This document shows positions 36,194-44,762 of a stretch of DNA of 64,000 nt, in pieces; positions within the stretch are counted from its first letter, which is position 1, and every line of letters begins with the position of its first letter. Below the pieces are notes generated by a model. The model saw nothing but the letters and a program-made list of their open reading frames with translations. It was not told where the DNA came from and ran no database searches. The stretch lies in NCBI RefSeq assembly GCF_041915215.1, contig NZ_JAYSBV010000002.1; one strand, 5' to 3'. Position numbers and translations under genes: made by a program. This DNA comes from Zoogloea sp021286885. GTDB lineage: Bacteria; Pseudomonadota; Gammaproteobacteria; Burkholderiales; Rhodocyclaceae.

Positions 36194-37315
36194 TCAGCGC
36201 ACCAGATCGCCGGACCGGTTCACCATGGTCAGTTCCACATAGCGGCTGCCTTCATGCTGCCCCGGCGCAAAACTGATGCTGAAGCCGCCCAGATCCAGGT
36301 TCATGCCCTCCAGCGCCTTGGTAAGGGCCGCCGGATCGCCGGCCTTGGCACCCGCCTTGCGCAGGGCTTCCACCAGCACCTTGGCGTACACGAAACCTTC
36401 CAGGCTACGCTCGGTGGGCCGGGCATCCGCCGGGCCGTACTTCTTGAGCAGGGCCTGGTATTCGCGGTTCATGGGCACCACACCGGAAGACGCCAGGGGA
36501 ACCACCTGGGAAATACCCAGGCCGTGGGCGTATTGGGTGCCCAACTGCGTAACAATCTCACGCTCATTCACCACCGAAAGGGTATAAACCGGCGCGAAAC
36601 CGCCCTTATCCCGGTAGGCCTTGAGGAAGTTGATGGCCGGAATGGTGTTGCCCACCAAAATCACAGCCCCAGGCTCGCCTTTGAGCATGGCATCTGCCGC
36701 CGCGCCCATCTGGAGGGTCTGCTTGTCGTAGCTGCTTGCACCCACCAGCGTGGAGTTGTGAGCTGCGATGGATTTCTTCACCTGAGCGAGACCATCCTGA
36801 CCAAAGGCGTCGTTTTGATACACGACACCGAACTTGTTGATGCCCACCGTGCTTGCCACATGAACCAGCTTCTCCAGCTCAGCACCGTAGGAGGCACGCA
36901 GGTGATAAATCAGCGGATGCTTTTTATCCCGCACCGAGGTACCGCCGGTATGCACCCCCACCACCGGGACGCCCAACTGGTCAAAGACACCCGCCTCGAT
37001 GGCGGCCAGCATGTTGCTGGTGCCCACCAGGCCGGTCAGGGCTACGGGCTTGTCGGCCACGGCATCCTTCAGTTTCTTGACGGTTTCTTCGGGCTTGTAG
37101 GCGTCGTCATAGGTGACCAGACGCAGCTTCTGGCCGCCAATCCCGCCCTTTTCGTTAACATCCTTGAACACCAGGTTGATGCCCTGATTCAACAGCTTGC
37201 CGGTAACTTCCTGGCTCCCGGAAAAGGGTGCCACCTGCACCACCGTATAGTCGGCCACCGCCCACAACGGACAGGCCAGCATGGCCCCCAGGGCCCAACG
37301 GATTGCCTTATGCAT
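36194..37315 (-). CDS. periplasmic amino-acid-type ABC substrate-binding protein (paralogue 2)
   Basis: The 373-aa paralogue of the preceding gene has the same fold and order of motifs (VAPFSGSQEVTGK, VNEKGGIGGQKL, YQNDAFGQDGL, and the C-terminal FAPGQHEGSRYVEL). The signal peptide is cleaved after AVA (about 21). The two proteins are collinear with few gaps, indicating tandem duplication and divergence. The upstream region holds an AT-rich palindrome that may be an operator. The ligand is unknown; aliphatic or aromatic acids and amino acids are all possible in this family. Confidence 0.88.
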   Translation of the reverse strand: MHKAIRWALGAMLACPLWAVADYTVVQVAPFSGSQEVTGKLLNQGINLVFKDVNEKGGIGGQKLRLVTYDDAYKPEETVKKLKDAVADKPVALTGLVGTSNMLAAIEAGVFDQLGVPVVGVHTGGTSVRDKKHPLIYHLRASYGAELEKLVHVASTVGINKFGVVYQNDAFGQDGLAQVKKSIAAHNSTLVGASSYDKQTLQMGAAADAMLKGEPGAVILVGNTIPAINFLKAYRDKGGFAPVYTLSVVNEREIVTQLGTQYAHGLGISQVVPLASSGVVPMNREYQALLKKYGPADARPTERSLEGFVYAKVLVEALRKAGAKAGDPAALTKALEGMNLDLGGFSISFAPGQHEGSRYVELTMVNRSGDLVR

Positions 37316-37399
37316 ACACTGCTACTCCCAAAAAAAACGTCAAGGGGAAAGATCTGTAAGATTTCACAGTTCTCCGACTTAGTTTCTGTTGTATTTTTT

Positions 37400-37433
37400 G
37401 TTATATAGCGTTTCTAAAACGCTTGTATATAAC
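37400..37433. repeat. AT-rich palindrome upstream of the binding-protein pair
   Basis: The left arm GTTATATAGCGTTT and the right arm AAACGC-TTG-TATATAAC pair with one 3-nt bulge around CTA. It lies 85-118 bp upstream of the ATG at 37315 in otherwise AT-rich intergenic DNA. It has no U-tract, which favours an operator over a terminator. Confidence 0.45.
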
Positions 37434-37488
37434 ATACGCAGGTAGCGGATTTTTAGCCAGTAGGGATGAACGCAGTGTCGGGGTAAAC

Positions 37489-37522
37489 GCAACAAAGCCC
37501 GGCGCGAACCGGGCTTTGTTGC
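37489..37522 (-). terminator. terminator after glnB
   Basis: GCAACAAAGCCCGG pairs perfectly with CCGGGCTTTGTTGC (14-bp stem, 6-nt loop), 56 bp beyond the glnB stop. It separates glnB from the binding-protein pair, which is on the same strand. Confidence 0.85.
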
Positions 37523-37578
37523 ATCTTTTTGAACACTCTGCACGGGCAGAGGTGTCCATAGGCTTACGGGTTCTAAGC

Positions 37579-37917
37579 TTAGATGGCGGACTCGTTGGTT
37601 TCGCCGGTGCGGATGCGCACCACCTGCTCCACCGGCATCACGAAGATCTTGCCGTCGCCGATCTTGCCGGTGCGGGCCGACTTGATGATGGCTTCCACGG
37701 CCTGTTCCACCACATCGCTGGTCACCACGATCTCGATCTTGATCTTGGGAAGGAAGTCGACCACGTACTCGGCACCCCGGTACAGCTCGGTGTGGCCCTT
37801 CTGGCGGCCAAAACCCTTGACCTCGGTGACGGTCAGGCCGGTGATGCCCACTTCAGACAGGGCTTCACGCACTTCATCCAGCTTGAAGGGCTTGATCACG
37901 GCTTCGATTTTCTTCAT
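37579..37917 (-). CDS. glnB: nitrogen regulatory protein PII
   Basis: PII integrates nitrogen (2-oxoglutarate, glutamine via uridylylation) and energy (ATP/ADP) signals. The 112-aa protein begins MKKIEAVIKPFKLDEVREAL, with uridylylation Tyr51 in ELYRGAEY and the ADP/ATP loop TGKIGDGKIFV. Linkage to nadE on the upstream side and the absence of amtB favour GlnB over GlnK. AAGGAGACCGTAG precedes the ATG. Confidence 0.95.
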   Translation of the reverse strand: MKKIEAVIKPFKLDEVREALSEVGITGLTVTEVKGFGRQKGHTELYRGAEYVVDFLPKIKIEIVVTSDVVEQAVEAIIKSARTGKIGDGKIFVMPVEQVVRIRTGETNESAI

Positions 37918-38006
37918 CTACGGTCTCCTTGGAACAGTCCGGCATTCTACCGGAATATGGCATCCGCCCCTGAAAGGCGCAGGATGCCTGATGTATTTTG
38001 AATGTA

Positions 38007-39626
38007 TCACGCGTCCCGGTAACGGGAAGTGATCGGGTAACGCCAATCCTTGCCAAAGCCCCGGGGGGTGACCCGCACCCCCGGCGGCGCTTGGCGCCGC
38101 TTGTATTCGTTGCGCTTGAGCATGGCCACGGTACGGCGCACGTCGTGCTCGGGGTAGCCCCGGGCGATGATCTCGGCGGGGGACAGATCCTCTTCCATAT
38201 AAGCCGCGATGATCGCATCCAGCACCTCGTAGGGCGGCAGGGAATCCTGGTCGCACTGGTCGGGCTTGAGCTCGGCTGAAGGGGGCCGGGTCAGGATGTT
38301 GTCGGGAATCACCGGACCGCCGGGCTGGGCATTGCGCCAGTGGCAGAGGCGGTAAACGAAGGTCTTGTAGATGTCCTTGATCACCGCAAAACCACCGGCC
38401 ATGTCGCCATACAGGGTGGCGTAGCCGGTGGCCATTTCACTCTTGTTGCCGGTGGTGAGCACAATGGCGCCGGTCTTGTTGGACAGGGCCATCAGCAGCA
38501 TCCCCCGAATGCGGGACTGGAGGTTTTCTTCGGTGGCGTCTTCCGGCAGGCCCGCAAAATGGGGCGCCAGCATCGCGGCAAAGGTTTCCATGGCCGGCTG
38601 AATGGCGATTTCGTCGTAGCGCACACCAAGGCGCTGCACCATCTCGCGGGAATCATCCAGGCTCATCTGGGCGGTGTAGGGGGACGGCATCATCACCGCC
38701 CGCACCTTGTCGGCGCCCAAAGCATCAACCGCAATGGCCAGGGTCAGGGCCGAATCCACCCCGCCCGACAGGCCAATGAGGGCACCCGGAAAACCGTTCT
38801 TGCCCAGGTAATCGCGTACCCCCAGCACCAGAGCTTCGTAAACATCAGCTTCCAGCGGGCGATCCGCCGGCAGGCTGCGATCCAGCCAGGCCCCATCGGC
38901 AAAGCGCAGGGTCTGGAGCTGCTCCACAAAAGGCAGGCCTTGCCAGGCGAGGGTGCCGTCCTTGTCGAGGGCGAAGGAGCCGCCATCGAACACCAACTCA
39001 TCCTGACCACCCACCAGGTTGCAATACACCAAGGGCAGGCCGGTGTCGGCGATACGCTCGCGCAGCACTTCGTGGCGCAGGGACTGCTTGTGGACGTGGT
39101 AGGGCGAGGCGTTGAGCACCAGCAAAAGCTCGGCACCGGCTTCCCGGGCCTTGTCGGCGGCGCCGGCTTCCCACACGTCGGCGCAGATGTTCACGCCGAT
39201 GCGGGTGCCCTTGAGTTCGAACACGCAGGCCTCGGAACCCACGTCGAAGTAACGCTCTTCGTCAAAGACTTCGTAGTTGGGCAGGCGGTGCTTGAAATAG
39301 CGGGCTTCGATCTGGCCATCCCGGATCACGGCGGCGGCGTTGTAGCGCTTGCCGCCCTGCAGGGCCGGGTAGCCCACCAGCACGGTGATGCCGTCCACCT
39401 GGGCGGCCAGGGCATCCAGCTCCTGGGCACAGGCTTCAAGAAAGGCCGGACGCAGCAGCAGATCCTCGGGGGGATAACCGCACAGGGCCAGCTCGGGGGT
39501 CAGAACCACATCGGCGCCCGCAGCCTTGGCCCGGGCCACCGCATCCAGAATCCGGCGTGCGTTGCCGGAGATGTCGCCCACGATGGAATTCAGCTGGGCA
39601 ACAGCGACGGTGATAGGAGTATTCAT
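38007..39626 (-). CDS. nadE: glutamine-dependent NAD+ synthetase
   Basis: NadE makes NAD+ from deamido-NAD+, ATP and glutamine. The 539-aa protein combines an N-terminal nitrilase-type glutaminase (1 to about 250; Glu in TPELALCGYP, catalytic Cys in GVNICADVWE) with a C-terminal synthetase (GLSGGVDSAL P-loop). The two-domain form means glutamine is the nitrogen donor. The neighbour glnB, a glutamine sensor, makes physiological sense of the pairing. Confidence 0.95.
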   Translation of the reverse strand: MNTPITVAVAQLNSIVGDISGNARRILDAVARAKAAGADVVLTPELALCGYPPEDLLLRPAFLEACAQELDALAAQVDGITVLVGYPALQGGKRYNAAAVIRDGQIEARYFKHRLPNYEVFDEERYFDVGSEACVFELKGTRIGVNICADVWEAGAADKAREAGAELLLVLNASPYHVHKQSLRHEVLRERIADTGLPLVYCNLVGGQDELVFDGGSFALDKDGTLAWQGLPFVEQLQTLRFADGAWLDRSLPADRPLEADVYEALVLGVRDYLGKNGFPGALIGLSGGVDSALTLAIAVDALGADKVRAVMMPSPYTAQMSLDDSREMVQRLGVRYDEIAIQPAMETFAAMLAPHFAGLPEDATEENLQSRIRGMLLMALSNKTGAIVLTTGNKSEMATGYATLYGDMAGGFAVIKDIYKTFVYRLCHWRNAQPGGPVIPDNILTRPPSAELKPDQCDQDSLPPYEVLDAIIAAYMEEDLSPAEIIARGYPEHDVRRTVAMLKRNEYKRRQAPPGVRVTPRGFGKDWRYPITSRYRDA

Positions 39627-39677
39627 GGGGCGACACTATACCGCGATATATCGCGCCTGGGCCGCCCCGGCCCGGCC

Positions 39678-40934
39678 TCAGGGATCGGTGCGCAGGCGTG
39701 CCGTGCAGGGATTCAGCCCCCCTTGTGCAGCCGCCTCCCGTTGACGGGCTGCCAGCCGGCGCTCGCCCCGCTGCTTGCGCCACCACACCACCAGCCCGGT
39801 CCAGCACACCGCCGTGAGCACCAGGCCCAGCCCCAGCACTAGGGCTTGCCCGACCACGCCAAAGGCGAGCCCCGAATGGAGCGGGAACATCCAGGCCAGC
39901 AGCACATCCCCCGCGCTCCCCGTGTCGGTGCGACGCAGGCCCACCGGCGCGCCATCGGCCATGCCCAGGGCGAGCATGTGGTTGCCCGACGGACTTACAT
40001 CCCCCGGCACATACACGCGCAGATTGTAGAGCCCGCGCCGGGCATCCGGCCCCAGGGAAGAAACACGCCCGTCCGGCAGGATGTGGGCAGCAGCAGCCAG
40101 GGCCTGTTCGGGCGAAATGGGCGCCTCGGCCTTGGGCTGCCCTTCCAGCTTGGGCGGCACGCTCAGGGGCGAAAACCAGCCCACCGCCGGTTTCACCAGA
40201 TCCGGCAGATTGAGATAGACCGAGGTAAAGGCCAGCACCAGCATCAGGGGCAAAGTCGCCACGCTGGCCGCCCGGTGCAGATCGTAATGGAGCTTGTAGC
40301 TGCCCTGGCCCGTGCGCAGCGCCAGCATGTCGCGCCAGCCCTGACGCCAGCGCCGCCAGGCCCTAGGCCAGCTCAGGGCAAGGCCTAGGAAGCTGGTCAG
40401 CAGCCACACCACCGCCACCCCGCCCATCCACCAGACACCCGCCTGATCCAGCCACAGGCTGGAATGCAGGCGCACCAGGAAAGGCATCAGCCCGGGCCGA
40501 TCAAAGCTGATCTGGCGGGTGTTGCGCTGGCCCAGGATGTGGCCGGAATACGGATCCACAAACACCTGGTTGAATTGCAGCTTGGCGCCCTGCCCATGCC
40601 CCATTCCGTGGCCCATGCCTGCCGGGGCGTGCTTGTCCATCAAACTGATGCGCAAAGCCCGATCCGGGCGCTCGGGATAGACCAACGTGCCCACCCGGGC
40701 ATCCGGAAACCGGGCTTCCACCAACTGGATGATCTCCGCCTGCGGGGCGTGCCGGGCGCCCGGCTGAACCGCAAACAGCTCCGGGTTGAGCCAGGCATCC
40801 ACCTCCCAGCGAAAGGCCATGGGGGCGCCAGTCAAGGCCACGATCAACAAGAACAGGGCGAGCAGCAGACCGCTCCAGCGGTGCAGCTTGGTCACCCACT
40901 GGCGCGGGCGGGCTTTGAGGGCAAGGGCAGCCAT
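39678..40934 (-). CDS. PepSY-associated membrane protein (siderophore/iron-type reductase family)
   Basis: The 418-aa inner-membrane protein is of the PepSY_TM family (PiuB-like). It has an N-terminal membrane helix with KLHRWSGLLLALFLL, the family start, then a periplasmic region, further helices near 150-170, 205-225 and 370-395. Conserved His in the helices may bind heme, as proposed for related ferric-siderophore reductases. ATG 40934 follows GGAAACATTC. A His/Met-rich loop (GMGHGMGHGQG) is unusual and could bind metal. It lies 67 bp after exbD, so an iron or copper role fits. Confidence 0.8.
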   Translation of the reverse strand: MAALALKARPRQWVTKLHRWSGLLLALFLLIVALTGAPMAFRWEVDAWLNPELFAVQPGARHAPQAEIIQLVEARFPDARVGTLVYPERPDRALRISLMDKHAPAGMGHGMGHGQGAKLQFNQVFVDPYSGHILGQRNTRQISFDRPGLMPFLVRLHSSLWLDQAGVWWMGGVAVVWLLTSFLGLALSWPRAWRRWRQGWRDMLALRTGQGSYKLHYDLHRAASVATLPLMLVLAFTSVYLNLPDLVKPAVGWFSPLSVPPKLEGQPKAEAPISPEQALAAAAHILPDGRVSSLGPDARRGLYNLRVYVPGDVSPSGNHMLALGMADGAPVGLRRTDTGSAGDVLLAWMFPLHSGLAFGVVGQALVLGLGLVLTAVCWTGLVVWWRKQRGERRLAARQREAAAQGGLNPCTARLRTDP

Positions 40935-41001
40935 GAATGTTTCCGTAACAGTTCGAATAAAAGTACAGGTCGTACAACCGACAGAACGGGCAAAACGCCC
41001 C

Positions 41002-41433
41002 TCAGCGGGCTGGCGCCTGGGCGCCTGGGTCGGTGACAAACGCGATCTTCTGGAGCCCGGCCCGCTGGGCGGCGGCCATCAGCCGGGTGACTTCCTCGTA
41101 GGGCGTAGTGCGCTCGGCGTGCAGATGCAGTTCGCTGCTGCCCCGGGCCTGGGCAGCCTCCTGGCAGCGGGCCTCGAAGGCCGCCAGATCCAGCACCGCA
41201 CCGTCCAGATGAATGCGCCCCGCCCCATCCAGACTCACGCGCAGCACCTGGGGCTTCTCATCCAGCCGGCTGGCGGCGACCCGGGGCAGATCCACCGGCA
41301 CAGCCTGCTGGAACAGGGGCGCGGTGATGATGAAGATCACCAGCAGCACCAGCATCACATCCACCAGCGGGGTGGTGTTAATTTCGGCCATGGGCATGCC
41401 GGGGCCGCCCTCGCCAAAGGAACCGAAAGCCAT
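41002..41433 (-). CDS. exbD: TonB-system energiser ExbD
   Basis: The 143-aa protein has one N-terminal membrane helix with the proton-path aspartate in PLVDVMLVLLVIF and a small periplasmic domain. With ExbB it uses the proton gradient to energise TonB. The context (tonB, exbB upstream) favours ExbD over TolR. Confidence 0.93.
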   Translation of the reverse strand: MAFGSFGEGGPGMPMAEINTTPLVDVMLVLLVIFIITAPLFQQAVPVDLPRVAASRLDEKPQVLRVSLDGAGRIHLDGAVLDLAAFEARCQEAAQARGSSELHLHAERTTPYEEVTRLMAAAQRAGLQKIAFVTDPGAQAPAR

Positions 41434-41443
41434 ATGCAGCTCC

Positions 41444-42130
41444 TCAGGCGGCCTTGACCAGATGGAGGCGGGCCCCAGTGGTCAGATAGGCGTGCAGATC
41501 ATGGGCAAAACCGTCCAGATAGGCCACGGTCAGCCGGTTGGCCCGGGTCAGGGCGTTGTAGGCAAGCACCGCCGGAATCGCCACAAACAGACCGGCAGCC
41601 GTCATGATGAGGGCCTCCCCCACCGGCCCGGCCACCTGATCGAGCACCACCTGGTGGCTGCCCGCCAGGCCCAGCAGGGCGTGGTAGATCCCCCAGACAG
41701 TGCCCAGCAGCCCGATGAAGGGCGCCGTGGAGCCCACCGAGGCCAGGAAGGTCAGGCCGTTTTCGATGCGGGCCTGGGCCTGAACCATGTAGTTGCGCAG
41801 CCCCCGGGTCAGCATCTCGCTGGCCGACAAGCCGCTGGCAATCCCCTGATCCAGCCGGCGCACATGCTGGGTATGCAGATGCAGGGCGGTACGGGCCATG
41901 CCGGCAAACACCCCGGAAGCATCCTTCTCGCCCATCACGTCCACCGCCTGCTCCAGGGTCGGCGCGGCCCAGAAGGCTTCCAGGCTCCCATCCAGGCTGT
42001 GGGCCAGGCGCCACTGGCGCACCAGCCGGGTGCCGATGATGGCCCAGCTCAACACCGACAACAGGCCCAGCATCAGGGCCACCCCGTGGGACACCAGATC
42101 ACCCTGGGCCCAGAAATGTTGAAAATCCAT
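41444..42130 (-). CDS. exbB: TonB-system proton channel protein ExbB
   Basis: The 228-aa MotA/TolQ/ExbB family protein has three membrane helices and the signature blocks LASVGSTAPFIGLLGTVWG and AGLFVAIPAVLAYN. It sits between tonB (58 bp) and exbD (10 bp) and is preceded by AAGGAGTAATAC. It forms the proton channel that drives TonB-dependent import. Confidence 0.94.
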   Translation of the reverse strand: MDFQHFWAQGDLVSHGVALMLGLLSVLSWAIIGTRLVRQWRLAHSLDGSLEAFWAAPTLEQAVDVMGEKDASGVFAGMARTALHLHTQHVRRLDQGIASGLSASEMLTRGLRNYMVQAQARIENGLTFLASVGSTAPFIGLLGTVWGIYHALLGLAGSHQVVLDQVAGPVGEALIMTAAGLFVAIPAVLAYNALTRANRLTVAYLDGFAHDLHAYLTTGARLHLVKAA

Positions 42131-42188
42131 GTATTACTCCTTGAAAACACCCAACTGAAACGTCCAAACCTGCATCCGATCCCGGCCT

Positions 42189-42881
42189 TCAGCTCAGGGC
42201 AAACACCACCGGCACCAGCACCCAGGCCGCCACCGGCGTTTCTCCCCGCCGGGCAGGCACGAAGCGCCAGCGGGGAACGGTCTCCAGGGCCGATTGATCG
42301 AGCCGGGGGTAACCGCTGCTCTGTTTGAGCTCCACCTGCTGGGCATTGCCCTCCGGCCCCACCCGCACCCGCAGCAGCACCGTGCCGGTTTCTCCAAGCC
42401 GTCGCGCCAGGGCGGGATAAGGCGGCTTGGGATTGCTCAGGTAATCCGCATCAAAGCGCGCCTCCACCAGGGGCTCGGCTGGAGCATGAACCGGCGCAGG
42501 CCGAGGTGCCGCAGCACCGGGCGGCGCGACCTGAGGCGCATCCGACGCGGCCCCCGCACTGCTGCTGGCCAGGGCGCTGGCGGGGAGTTCGGACGGCGTT
42601 TGGGTTTGGGGCTGGGCCACCGGCTGCGGACGCACGGGCGTACGGGGCGCGACAGGCGGCAAGGGCTGGGGCTTTTGCGGCAAGGGGCGCGGCGGGGTGG
42701 GAGCGGCCTCCTGCGCCAATAAACGCACCGCCATCGGCAAGGACTGGGCAGGGGTCGGCACGGGAGGCGGCAGTACCGCATACACGCCTGCCAGCACCAG
42801 GGCCCCGTGCAGCCCCAGGCTCAAAAGAATGCCGCCCCCGGAGGGGCGGTCGGCAGCAAGCATGAGGCCTGGCCGGGACAT
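42189..42881 (-). CDS. tonB: TonB energy transducer
   Basis: The 230-aa protein has a membrane anchor (about 17-38), a Pro/Ala/Gln-rich periplasm-spanning region (45-140) and a C-terminal TonB domain (YPALARRLGETGTVLLRVRV, GYPRLDQSAL, WRFVPAR). ATG 42881 is chosen for its strong AGGAGTTCTTC site; the frame extends upstream without support. I see no clear Fur box in the 91-bp gap upstream, and no TonB-dependent receptor is in the window. Confidence 0.92.
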   Translation of the reverse strand: MSRPGLMLAADRPSGGGILLSLGLHGALVLAGVYAVLPPPVPTPAQSLPMAVRLLAQEAAPTPPRPLPQKPQPLPPVAPRTPVRPQPVAQPQTQTPSELPASALASSSAGAASDAPQVAPPGAAAPRPAPVHAPAEPLVEARFDADYLSNPKPPYPALARRLGETGTVLLRVRVGPEGNAQQVELKQSSGYPRLDQSALETVPRWRFVPARRGETPVAAWVLVPVVFALS

Positions 42882-42972
42882 GAAGAACTCCTGAATCCGC
42901 AGAAGCCGCGATTGTCCCGGAAAGTTCCGCTGGCCGAGCGCGACACCTTGTCGCAGCCCGGCCGGCGTTCGC

Positions 42973-43443
42973 TCAGAGCAGGGGCAGATAGTCCCGGGTG
43001 TAGCGGTGCACCTCGGGGCTGGCCAGGGCTTCCTCAATGGGCCACCAGCGCAGCTGAGTGTGCTGGTCGTCGGTGGCCTGGACTTCAAAGTCGGCAGGCA
43101 CGTCGATACGGTAGCCCAGCACCACGTAATGGGTGCTGCCCTCGGCTTCTCCCGCAAAACAATCCGGATAGAAGTGCTCAAAGGGGCCCAGGAAGCCCGG
43201 TTGCAGGGCGTGGATGTCTTCGATTCCCAGTTCCCGTCGGGCTACCCGGGTGAGGGCATCCAGGCGGCGCTCGTCTTTCATGATGCGCCCCCCGGGCACG
43301 AACCAGCTGTGCTGGGCCGGGCGGTTGGTGCGATAACCGAGCAGAACTTCCCGCCCCGCTCGCCCTTCCCGCACAAACACCAGATCCACCGACACCAGCG
43401 GCATGGATCGGACCCTCTCGAGAAACTGTTCGCGTTCGCTCAT
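42973..43443 (-). CDS. gmm: GDP-mannose mannosyl hydrolase (NUDIX)
   Basis: The 156-aa protein is a Nudix-fold enzyme that releases GDP and mannose from GDP-mannose. It has the family blocks PLVSVDLVFV, RTNRPAQHSWFVPGGR and EHFYPDCF and the divergent Nudix box around GGRIMKDERR, which lacks the usual REUXEE, as in Gmm enzymes. ATG 43443 follows GGAG at 9 bases; upstream in-frame ATGs lack a site. These genes usually accompany GDP-sugar polysaccharide pathways, but none is next to it. Confidence 0.85.
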   Translation of the reverse strand: MSEREQFLERVRSMPLVSVDLVFVREGRAGREVLLGYRTNRPAQHSWFVPGGRIMKDERRLDALTRVARRELGIEDIHALQPGFLGPFEHFYPDCFAGEAEGSTHYVVLGYRIDVPADFEVQATDDQHTQLRWWPIEEALASPEVHRYTRDYLPLL

Positions 43444-43500
43444 GCGTTCAAACTCCATCAGAATCAATCAAACCCGGCAGCATACCCGCCGGACAGCCTG

Positions 43501-44484
43501 TCAGCCCTCGGACGAATCACGCCCGGGCACAAATCGCCGCACCAGCCCCGGCAGCACCAGACTCCCGCCGAGCAGCCCGGCCACGATCAAGAGCGAAACG
43601 CCAATGGGCACATGGAACCAGGGAGCAATCAGCATCTTGACGCCGATGAACACCAGCACCAGGGCCAGGCCGTACTTGAGCAGCGGGAAGCGGTCAGCCG
43701 AGCCTGCCAGCAGGAAATACATGGAGCGCAGCCCCAGAATCGCGAAGATGTTGGAGGTGAGGACAATGAAGGGGTCCAGGGTCACGGCGAAGATGGCCGG
43801 GATCGAATCCACCGCAAACACCACATCCGAGATTTCCACCAGGATCAGGGCCAGCAGCAGCGGGGTTGCCCGACGCACCATGCGCCCCCCCTGCTCCACC
43901 CACACCACAAAACGCTCCCCATGAAAATCGGGGGTCAGGGGCAGATGCCGGCGCAGCCAGCCCACCAGCGGATTGGTGCTCAGATCGGTTTCCTTTTCGC
44001 CCGCCACCAGCATGTGCACGCCGGTAAACACCAAGAAAGCGCCAAACACGTAGAGCACCCAGCCAAACTGGCTGATCAGCCAGGCGCCGCCAAACACCAT
44101 GCCGGCGCGCATCAGGATGGCCCCCAGCACTCCGTAGGTCAGCACCCGCTTTTGCAGGCTGGGCGCGACACCGAAGAAGCCGAACACCAGCATCCAGACG
44201 AACACGTTATCAACCGCCAGGGCTTTTTCGATCAGGTAGCCGGTGAGGAACTCCAGGGTGCGCGCATTGGCCACCTCGCGCCCGGCCTGCCCATCCAGGT
44301 AAAACCACAAAAAGCCGGCAAAGGCGAGGCTGAGCCCCACCCAGACCAGGGTCCAGATCCCGGCCTCGCGCACGCTGACCTTGTGCTCGCGCCCACCGCC
44401 GGCCACCCACAGATCCACCGCCAGCATGCCCAGCACCACCACACCAAAGATGGCCCACAGCCACCCGTTTCCAATACTTTCCAT
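43501..44484 (-). CDS. TerC-family membrane protein, probable Mn2+ exporter
   Basis: The 327-aa integral membrane protein has about eight to nine helices, with the TerC family blocks ALAVDNVFVWMLVFGFF and FAVDSIPAIFAVTLDPFIV; the paired acidic residues lie in the helices. TerC/Alx members export manganese or support metalation of secreted proteins. ATG 44484 follows GGGAG at 6 bases. The leader contains a yybP-ykoY manganese riboswitch, which supports the Mn2+ role. Confidence 0.9.
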   Translation of the reverse strand: MESIGNGWLWAIFGVVVLGMLAVDLWVAGGGREHKVSVREAGIWTLVWVGLSLAFAGFLWFYLDGQAGREVANARTLEFLTGYLIEKALAVDNVFVWMLVFGFFGVAPSLQKRVLTYGVLGAILMRAGMVFGGAWLISQFGWVLYVFGAFLVFTGVHMLVAGEKETDLSTNPLVGWLRRHLPLTPDFHGERFVVWVEQGGRMVRRATPLLLALILVEISDVVFAVDSIPAIFAVTLDPFIVLTSNIFAILGLRSMYFLLAGSADRFPLLKYGLALVLVFIGVKMLIAPWFHVPIGVSLLIVAGLLGGSLVLPGLVRRFVPGRDSSEG

Positions 44485-44502
44485 TGCTCGCTCCCGGTTC
44501 GG

Positions 44503-44542
44503 AAAACAAAAAGGCCTTTCGTCCGGCGATGACGAAAGGCCC
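44503..44542 (-). terminator. riboswitch expression-platform terminator
   Basis: On the minus strand AGGGCCTTTCGTC-loop-GACGAAAGGCCTTTTTG forms an 11-12 bp stem followed by a U-rich tract, 19 bases upstream of the TerC start. Placed directly after the aptamer, it is the likely ON/OFF element. Confidence 0.85.
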
Positions 44543-44702
44543 TGGTTTTCCGAAGGGATCGGAGCCGAAGACACTTTGCCAGCGCGGCAAAGGTCTTGCT
44601 CACAGTGCTGGCCTGCTGGCCTTGACTGCCCGGCGACCGGAAAAAGCACTGGGCTTTTTCGGCTTGACGATCAACCGGCGTGGAGCTACTCCCCCTTGGG
44701 AC
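44543..44702 (-). promoter_or_regulatory. yybP-ykoY manganese riboswitch aptamer
   Basis: The leader RNA has the two conserved internal-loop strands of the Mn2+ riboswitch. One is GGGGGAGTAGC near its 5' end (44697-44687), the other is GACCTTTGCC (44595-44586), with a closing hairpin GACCTTTGCCGCGC...GGCAAAG after it. A GTCAAG segment lies in the first arm. The class is known upstream of TerC/Alx, MntP and similar genes, where Mn2+ binding allows expression. Here it is followed by an intrinsic terminator and the TerC gene. Confidence 0.8.
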
Positions 44703-44708
44703 AGGTGA

Positions 44709-44738
44709 TTTATACCCGCGCAGCCCCCACCCGGTCAA
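44709..44738 (-). promoter_or_regulatory. sigma-70 promoter of the riboswitch-TerC unit
   Basis: TTGACC (44738-44733) and TATAAA (44714-44709) are 18 bp apart. Transcription would begin near 44702, just before the conserved 5' strand of the aptamer, so promoter and riboswitch support each other. Confidence 0.75.
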
Positions 44739-44762
44739 GGGCGAAGGCAGCGCGGGGCAGGT

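Noticed and set aside
37489..37522. Perfect 14-bp inverted repeat read as an operator
   Set aside because: Its position just after glnB and its stem-loop form fit a terminator better.
42882..43181. N-terminal extension of TonB to 43181
   Set aside because: The membrane anchor and the strong AGGAG site define the start at 42881; the extension lies opposite gmm.
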